Shown piece after piece: positions 57,481 to 64,000 of a stretch of 64,000 nt of DNA (within the stretch, counting starts at the first letter, position 1; each line of letters starts with the position of its first letter). The stretch comes from Chondrocystis sp. NIES-4102 (GTDB lineage: Bacteria > Cyanobacteriota > Cyanobacteriia > Cyanobacteriales > Xenococcaceae), in assembly GCA_002368355.1 (NCBI GenBank), contig AP018281.1, positions 3,162,001 to 3,226,000 of the forward strand, in the 5' to 3' direction. Position numbers and translations under genes: made by a program. The notes under the pieces are model-generated. The model searched no databases and was not told the DNA's origin. It saw only the letters and a list, made by a program, of their open reading frames with translations.

Positions 57481-58475
57481 CAAAACTGTCTATAAATTTA
57501 CAATAACAAGATTTATAGTGAGTGCGTATTTATTTAGTTAGCTTATGCAAATAAATATATAAGCCAACCTGGATTTACTATTTCTCTTAAGACTTGATCT
57601 TATCAGCTATTTTGCCCGTCGATACTATTTAATTAAATTTTGCTTTACGCCTATCTAGCTGAGGGGATTTTAAGTTTAAATGACAATTACTAGAGAGTTA
57701 AACAACTTTATTGACTATTTATAATTGTGTCGATTTGCCATAATTGCTGTTCTTAGGCAATCTTTTGTTTTTAATAGAGAATGTAATAATTACTTATTTG
57801 GGTTAATTTTTACAATCTAACATATTAATTATTTAATCTGTATTACAAAAATGCCATAACTAACCATGAATTGCCTAAGACTTTGGTTACTGTAAAACCG
57901 TAGGTAGGAATATCCTAACTACATTCATATATCTTATTAAAGTCTGTATCTAATAAACATTATAAATAAATTATAAAAAATAAATGTATCGAACATTATG
58001 CTGTTTGCTGCTGGCTGGAGAAAATTTTTTTTCGCTCAGGTATTAATTCTTATTAACGATCAAATTAAAAAATATAATCATGTTTTATATTGTCAAAGTA
58101 CTCATGGTTATTTATGCTTGATAAGGATAGATAAATTAGCCAGTGCCGTGTTTTTCTGACCTTGTAATTTTGATCAAGGTAGCTGATTGTGCTGCCCTCA
58201 AATATATTCCCAGAAAAAATAATAAAACTCACAAATATCAGGTGAGCCTGGAAAATAAGTTTATTAACCCCGATAAAAAGTTTAAAAAAATCATGTAAAG
58301 CTGATAGGGTAAAACAATGAGAATTGTTTCATGCCTTGCCAGTCACCTACGTGAATTAAAATTTAGGTTGGAAGCAGAAAAAATCAAGAAAAGCTTTCCG
58401 TTTCAATCTAGTAAAAGTTAAATAAGCGTAACTGGCGATCGCTAGTTAAATAAGTTAGATAAAAGGAGTAAAAAT
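57481..58475. promoter_or_regulatory. Shared ~1 kb control region between ndhF3 and ccmK2
   Basis: This gap holds the start regions of two divergent low-CO2 operons. Seen in it are a near-palindrome GTAGGTAGGAATATCCTAACTAC (57899-57921 region) and GTAGCTGATTGTGCT (58179-58193), the latter shared with the rbcL leader. TAGCTGAT also occurs on the minus strand at 57602-57609, 122 bases before ndhF3. AAAGGAG precedes ccmK2. No gene is convincing. Binding of CcmR or RbcR is possible but not shown by sequence alone. Confidence 0.5.
58179..58193 (+). promoter_or_regulatory. 15-base motif shared with the rbcL leader
   Basis: GTAGCTGATTGTGCT lies 283 bases before the ccmK2 ATG and is repeated exactly at 63135-63149 before rbcL. 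A core variant with one change is found before flv4. Function is inferred only from placement. Confidence 0.55.
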
Positions 58476-58787
58476 ATGTCAATTGCAGTCGGAATGATCG
58501 AAACTCTTGGCTTTCCTGCCGTAGTAGAAGCAGCAGACGCTATGGTAAAAGCAGCCCGCGTAACTTTGGTAGGATACGAAAAAATTGGTACAGGTCGTGT
58601 AACAGTAATTGTGCGTGGTGATGTATCAGAAGTACAAGCATCAGTTGCAGCAGGAACAGAAAGCGTTACCAGAGTAAATGGTGGACAAGTTCTATCAACT
58701 CATATCATTGCTCGTCCTCACGAAAACCTAGAGTATGTTTTACCTATCCGTTATACAGAAGAAGTAGAACAATTCCGTACCTACTAA
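58476..58787 (+). CDS. ccmK2: Carboxysome shell protein CcmK2
   Basis: A 103-residue single-BMC-domain protein that forms hexameric tiles of the carboxysome shell. It has the usual [20 protein letters not shown] start, the pore region KIGTGRV and the C-terminal [12 protein letters not shown]. It is the shorter of two tandem copies and is named CcmK2 by length and position as first gene (K2-K1-L-M-N order). An AAAGGAG site lies eight bases before the ATG. Its first 128 bases are identical to ccmK1. Confidence 0.96.
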   Translation: MSIAVGMIETLGFPAVVEAADAMVKAARVTLVGYEKIGTGRVTVIVRGDVSEVQASVAAGTESVTRVNGGQVLSTHIIARPHENLEYVLPIRYTEEVEQFRTY

Positions 58788-58933
58788 TTGTCTATCTTGA
58801 GCAAGAATTAAATAAAAAGTTCAAACTCAAAAAAAATAAAGTGAAAAATAAGGCGATTAAGCTTACGCCCAAGATTAAGGATTAAGCTTACGCCTAAATC
58901 AAAATTGAAGGAACAATTCAGGAGCAAAAAAAT

Positions 58934-59272
58934 ATGTCAATTGCAGTCGGAATGATCGAAACTCTTGGCTTTCCTGCCGTAGTAGAAGCAGCAGACGCTA
59001 TGGTAAAAGCAGCCCGCGTAACTTTGGTAGGATACGAAAAAATTGGTACAGGTCGTGTAACTGTAATCGTGCGTGGTGATGTATCAGAAGTACAAGCGTC
59101 AGTTTCAGCAGGAACAGAAAACGTAAGTAGAGTAAATGGTGGACAAGTTTTATCAACTCATATCATTGCTCGTCCTCACGAAAACCTAGAATACGTTTTG
59201 CCCATCCGTTATACTGAGGCGGTAGAACAGTTTCGTGAAAGCGTAAATCCTCGTCCTTTGAGAAGACCATAA
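58934..59272 (+). CDS. ccmK1: Carboxysome shell protein CcmK1
   Basis: A 112-residue BMC-domain shell protein, nearly identical to CcmK2 up to residue 90, then with an extra basic tail ending NPRPLRRP. That longer tail fits CcmK1. Differences to CcmK2 within the core are few (for example A/S near residue 56 and SV/NV after it). The 146-base gap to ccmK2 holds a 15-base direct repeat GATTAAGCTTACGCC. Confidence 0.95.
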   Translation: MSIAVGMIETLGFPAVVEAADAMVKAARVTLVGYEKIGTGRVTVIVRGDVSEVQASVSAGTENVSRVNGGQVLSTHIIARPHENLEYVLPIRYTEAVEQFRESVNPRPLRRP

Positions 59273-59308
59273 AATTAAATTAATTTAAATTAATCTAGGC
59301 AGTATGGT

Positions 59309-59617
59309 ATGCAGATAGCCCAAGTTAGAGGCACGGTAGTTAGTACCCACAAAGTTTCTAGCATGAGAGGTATTAAGTTACTTCTAGTTCAGTATATAGA
59401 TGAGCAAGGACAACTATTACCAAAATATGAAGTGGCTGGGGACTTAATAGGTGCTGGTTTAAGTGAGTGGGTTTTGATAAGTCGGGGTAGTGCTGCGCGT
59501 ATAGAGGCCGGTCAGGAATCTAAGCCACTAGATGCAACTATTGTAGGCATTATCGATACGGTAAATGTAGACCGCATTGCTCTATATAGCAAGAAAGAAC
59601 AAGAGCGTTTATCGTAG
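59309..59617 (+). CDS. ccmL: Carboxysome vertex protein CcmL
   Basis: A 102-residue EutN/CcmL-family protein that forms the pentamers closing the shell vertices. It starts MQIAQVRGTVVSTHKV, contains LLLVQYIDEQGQLLP and the glycine-rich SRGSAAR, and ends in a short polar tail. It is 36 bases after ccmK1 and 105 before ccmM in the operon. Confidence 0.96.
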   Translation: MQIAQVRGTVVSTHKVSSMRGIKLLLVQYIDEQGQLLPKYEVAGDLIGAGLSEWVLISRGSAARIEAGQESKPLDATIVGIIDTVNVDRIALYSKKEQERLS

Positions 59618-59722
59618 AGCCTCGAGCCTCACAAGTATACCCAAATATCTATAGATATAATAATGTAGCCTAATTAAATTAATAGCAAAGATGGTTAAAT
59701 TAGTTTAGGAGGAATTGAGACA

Positions 59723-61870
59723 ATGGTAGCCCGCACTAAAGCGGCTTCCCCGACTCCGTGGTCAAATAACTTGGCAACACCACAAGTGGATAAAAGTGCT
59801 TACGTTCATTCATTCTCCAGATTAATTGGAGATGTTAAGGTAGGGGCAAACGTTTTTGTTGCTCCTGGTAGTTCCATCAGAGCAGATGAAGGAACACCAT
59901 TCTACATTGGAGCCGGTAGTAATATCCAGGATGGCGTAGTAATTCACGGCATAGAAAAAGGTCGGGTGGTTGGTGACGACGGTAACAAGTATTCTGTCTG
60001 GATTGGCAGTGATACTTGTATTACACACATGGCACTGATTCATGGACCAGCTTATATTGGTAATCAATGTTTTATTGGTTTTCGCTCGACAATCTTTAAT
60101 GCCAAGGTAGGAGATGGTTGCATTGTCATGATGCACGCTCTAATTCAGGACGTAGAAATTCCTCCAGGTAAATATGTGCCTTCAGGGGCAGTGGTCGTCA
60201 ATCAGCAACAAGCTGCAAGCTTACCAGATGTCAAAGATAGCGATCGCTCCTTTGCTAACCATATCGTTGAAATTAATGAGGCACTTTTGGCTGGTTATCG
60301 GTGTGCCGATGATGAAGCTTGTGTAAATCCCAAATTTCACAATGTCCATGAATCAGAGCAGACAGATATAGGTCTGACTGCCGATGTCAATAATGATAAC
60401 GATTATATAAATTCAGTAGGGAATATGAGTTTAAGTTCAGATATTCAAAACCAAGTGCGATCGCTTTTGGCGCAAGGCTGTATTATTAGCACTGAACACG
60501 CTGATCAACGCCGTTTTAGGACAAAATCTTGGCTCACCAGTGGTCAAATTGACACCCGTAATGAAAATCAAGTTATAGGTCAATTAGAATCTATACTGCG
60601 AGAGCATCAAGGGGAATACGTCAGACTAATTGGAGTCAATCCACACGCTAAAACAAGAGTCGCAGAAATAGTCATTCAAAGACCTGGAGATACTCCAGGG
60701 GACGGAGCAGTTAAAGCTGTAGGTTCTCATACCAATGGACGAAATCGTAGTGGCAGAAACCGCTCTAATTTTAGTTCTAATTTCAATAGTCCATCTCAAG
60801 GTAGCCTAAATGGCGATATTGGACAGCAAATCAATAATTTAGTCAGCCAAGGTTGCAGTATTGGTATAGAACACGCTGATCAACGTCGTTTTAGAACTAA
60901 GTCCTGGTTAACCATCGGACAAGTACATGGTGGTAATAACAAAGTTCATAGTGCGATAGAGCAAGCTATGGCTGAATATCCAGGCGAATATATTAGAGTC
61001 ATTGGAATTGATGCTGATGCTAAAAGAAGAATAGCAGAAATAATTGTCCAACGTCCTGGAGATGCACCAACTCAATCCTCTAGAAACTATTCAAGCTCTA
61101 ATCAATCTTCTAGAAACTATTCAAGTTCTAATTACAATAGCAGTAGTAGTAGTAATAGTAGCTATTATGGCAACAATGGTGGTGGATCTAGTAAGTTAGG
61201 TTCTAAAATCATCCAAGAAATTCGTTCCTTACTCGCTGCTGGTTTTAAAATTGGGACAGAACACGCTGATAAACGCAGGTTTAAAACTAAATCTTGGCAA
61301 AGTTGCTCTCCCATCGAAAGCCGACATGAATCTGATGTAATTGCTGCTTTAGAATCTTGTTTAGCACAACATTCTGACGAATATGTTCGGATGTTAGGTA
61401 TAGATCCTCATGAAAAACGCCGAGTTGCAGAAACTATTATCCAAAGACCTGGAGAGGATGCCTTAGCAATTCGTAATGGTAATGGTAATGGTAACGGCAA
61501 TGGTAATAACTATGGTAACAACCAAGAAAGAGGATATTTTGTAGCTGATTACACTAGTGGTAATAAACGCACAGATCGACCACCAAGCTATAACCAGTTC
61601 AGTAATCGCCAGTTGAGCGATCAAGCAGTTCAAGAAGTACGTTCCCTACTCGCTGCTGGGTACAAAATCGGAACAGAACACGCGGATAAGCGAAGATATA
61701 AAACTAAATCTTGGCAAAGTTGTTCACCTATAGATAGCCGACATGAATTAGATGTAGTTGCTTTATTAGAAGTGTGTTTAGCAGAACATTCTGGTGAGTA
61801 CGTTCGTTTGTTGGGAATTGATCCAAAAACTAAGAAAAGAGTTGCAGAAACTATTATCCAACGCCCATAA
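59723..61870 (+). CDS. ccmM: Carboxysome assembly protein CcmM with gamma-CA domain and four SSUL repeats
   Basis: A 715-residue scaffold that condenses Rubisco inside the carboxysome. Residues about 20-205 are a gamma-carbonic-anhydrase fold with metal-type His 75, 102 and 107 and the redox pair C194/C200 (CADDEAC) seen in active forms of the enzyme. Four Rubisco-small-subunit-like domains follow at about 241-321, 367-445, 497-576 and 633-715, joined by Ser/Asn/Gly-rich linkers. SSUL3 and SSUL4 each carry a Cys pair 18 residues apart (C528/C546 and C667/C685); SSUL1 and SSUL2 do not. M235 may start a short form. An AGGAGG-type site precedes the ATG. Confidence 0.96.
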   Translation: MVARTKAASPTPWSNNLATPQVDKSAYVHSFSRLIGDVKVGANVFVAPGSSIRADEGTPFYIGAGSNIQDGVVIHGIEKGRVVGDDGNKYSVWIGSDTCITHMALIHGPAYIGNQCFIGFRSTIFNAKVGDGCIVMMHALIQDVEIPPGKYVPSGAVVVNQQQAASLPDVKDSDRSFANHIVEINEALLAGYRCADDEACVNPKFHNVHESEQTDIGLTADVNNDNDYINSVGNMSLSSDIQNQVRSLLAQGCIISTEHADQRRFRTKSWLTSGQIDTRNENQVIGQLESILREHQGEYVRLIGVNPHAKTRVAEIVIQRPGDTPGDGAVKAVGSHTNGRNRSGRNRSNFSSNFNSPSQGSLNGDIGQQINNLVSQGCSIGIEHADQRRFRTKSWLTIGQVHGGNNKVHSAIEQAMAEYPGEYIRVIGIDADAKRRIAEIIVQRPGDAPTQSSRNYSSSNQSSRNYSSSNYNSSSSSNSSYYGNNGGGSSKLGSKIIQEIRSLLAAGFKIGTEHADKRRFKTKSWQSCSPIESRHESDVIAALESCLAQHSDEYVRMLGIDPHEKRRVAETIIQRPGEDALAIRNGNGNGNGNGNNYGNNQERGYFVADYTSGNKRTDRPPSYNQFSNRQLSDQAVQEVRSLLAAGYKIGTEHADKRRYKTKSWQSCSPIDSRHELDVVALLEVCLAEHSGEYVRLLGIDPKTKKRVAETIIQRP

Positions 61871-61909
61871 TAGCGCACATAATTAGGTTGCGTCTTCTCC
61901 AATAGGACA

Positions 61910-62650
61910 ATGGAGCAGTTGTTTACGATGTGTTATATCTCAGTAACCAAGCTACTAACAACTGTTCCTGCGCCTACTATTAAAATACCGTTCCCAATGA
62001 TTTATTTACCACCCCCGCAACCTGTTTTGAACAAAGATATACGGATTAGTGGTGATGTTGAAATCCATCCCACCGCTTCTTTAGCACCAGGAGTAATATT
62101 ACAGGCAGCACCAGATAGTCGTATTGTTATTGGTGCTGATGTCTGCATTGGTATGGGAGTTATTATTAATGCCTGTGGTGGCTTAATTGAAATTGACAAT
62201 GGTGCAATTTTGGGGGCTGGGGTTTTAATTGTAGGAATAAGTAAAGTTGGTAATAATGCTTGTATTGGCACTTCAACAACTATATTTCAGTCAAATATTG
62301 CAGCGATGACCGTTGTTGAACCTGGTTCAATTATTGGTGATGTTTCACGTAAAAATGATGACCAACAGCAGGATAAACAAGCTGATTTAAAAAGTAAAAA
62401 TACCACTGAATACCAACAGAAAAATTATAGTTATAATCAATCAAATTCACATCAAGCAGAGGTTAGTCCGCCAAATCAGCAACAGCAGAAGTCTGTTGAC
62501 AATCCTGCAAAAGAAAAAGTTAAAAAAGTAGAAACACCAGTTGAGCCGTTAATGGAAACTGAGAAAATTCCAGTAGTCGGACAATTTTATATTAATGAAT
62601 TATTAATCACTTTATTTCCTCACAAGAAAAATAAAAATTCTGAGCCTTAA
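61910..62650 (+). CDS. ccmN: Carboxysome assembly protein CcmN
   Basis: A 246-residue protein with an N-terminal left-handed beta-helix of hexapeptide repeats (about 45-150) that binds the CcmM gamma-CA domain. A flexible Gln/Lys-rich linker follows. The C-terminal amphipathic helix (PVVGQFYINELLITLFP, about 218-235) is the encapsulation peptide that contacts the CcmK shell. The true start may be the ATG at 61997 (MIYLPPPQPV), where the usual CcmN N-terminus begins; the first 29 residues are atypical. It is 39 bases after ccmM. Confidence 0.92.
   Translation: MEQLFTMCYISVTKLLTTVPAPTIKIPFPMIYLPPPQPVLNKDIRISGDVEIHPTASLAPGVILQAAPDSRIVIGADVCIGMGVIINACGGLIEIDNGAILGAGVLIVGISKVGNNACIGTSTTIFQSNIAAMTVVEPGSIIGDVSRKNDDQQQDKQADLKSKNTTEYQQKNYSYNQSNSHQAEVSPPNQQQQKSVDNPAKEKVKKVETPVEPLMETEKIPVVGQFYINELLITLFPHKKNKNSEP

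Positions 62651-64000
<1,350 letters not shown>

Noticed and set aside
57998-58159. 53-residue plus-strand frame in the ndhF3-ccmK2 gap
   Set aside because: No ribosome site, no recognised motif, and it ends before the shared motif. Length is near chance for this stretch.
59822-60136. 104-residue antisense frame inside ccmM
   Set aside because: Opposite the gamma-CA domain with conserved metal His residues; its protein has no known features.

Overview
The window is chromosomal DNA from a beta-cyanobacterium. The evidence is a psbA gene for photosystem II D1, a beta-carboxysome operon (ccmK2-ccmK1-ccmL-ccmM-ccmN) followed by form-I rbcL, the inducible NDH-1 CO2-uptake genes ndhF3-ndhD3-cupA, the flv4-flv2 photoprotection operon, a CrtO-type carotenoid ketolase, and many copies of the HIP1 octamer GCGATCGC. 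Base composition is AT-rich. Intergenic regions carry many short tandem heptamer-like repeats (TAGGTAG, GGAGTCA). Gene order in the ccm operon matches Synechocystis-type strains. I infer a unicellular or pleurocapsalean cyanobacterium and cannot name the genus. I saw no rRNA, tRNA, CRISPR array or intact insertion sequence.

Layout. 1-371: end of a signal peptidase I gene. 1011-5216: flv4, a small membrane protein and flv2. 5271-10097 (minus): a metal-ligand-less MBL-fold protein, trpG/pabA, dgkA, ybeY, a DUF3285 protein, a phytol-kinase-like protein and ispH. 10476-15390: mnmA, a small membrane-anchored protein, an ABA4-like protein, the glucolipid synthase mgdA (minus) and a desaturase-SDR fusion. 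15627-22263 (minus): a polysaccharide island with a GH10 glycosidase, polymerase/ligase, O-acetyltransferase, glycosyltransferase, sulfotransferase and flippase. 22880-29585: a TPR protein and a very large phytase-like/5'-nucleotidase protein. 29798-35852 (mostly minus): 2-Cys peroxiredoxin, a secreted proline-rich protein, a VTE6-like kinase, a REC-GGDEF-EAL protein and crtO. 36114-47345: a STAS protein, psbA, a copper ATPase, an FHA protein, holB, a phosphohexomutase, a GT2 glycosyltransferase, a 2H phosphoesterase, a petL-like mini-gene and a CYP120-like P450. 47604-51786: two NIL-domain paralogs, a Spy-like protein and a NarL-type two-component pair. 51798-64000: fabD and the carbon-concentrating block.

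The genes at the right end work together. NDH-1MS (NdhF3, NdhD3, CupA) hydrates CO2 to bicarbonate. The ccm genes build the shell and interior scaffold of the carboxysome, and rbcL gives the Rubisco large subunit. The two groups are divergent and share a ~1 kb control region. The flv4-flv2 operon at the left end belongs to the same low-CO2/high-light physiology. A 15-base sequence is shared exactly by the ccmK2 and rbcL upstream regions, and a one-mismatch version of its core lies just before flv4. This is the best candidate here for an undescribed regulatory element. Other leads are an internal start in ccmM that would give a short CcmM with four SSUL domains, a His-rich sensor kinase beside a His-rich Spy-like protein, and a degenerate EAL domain.
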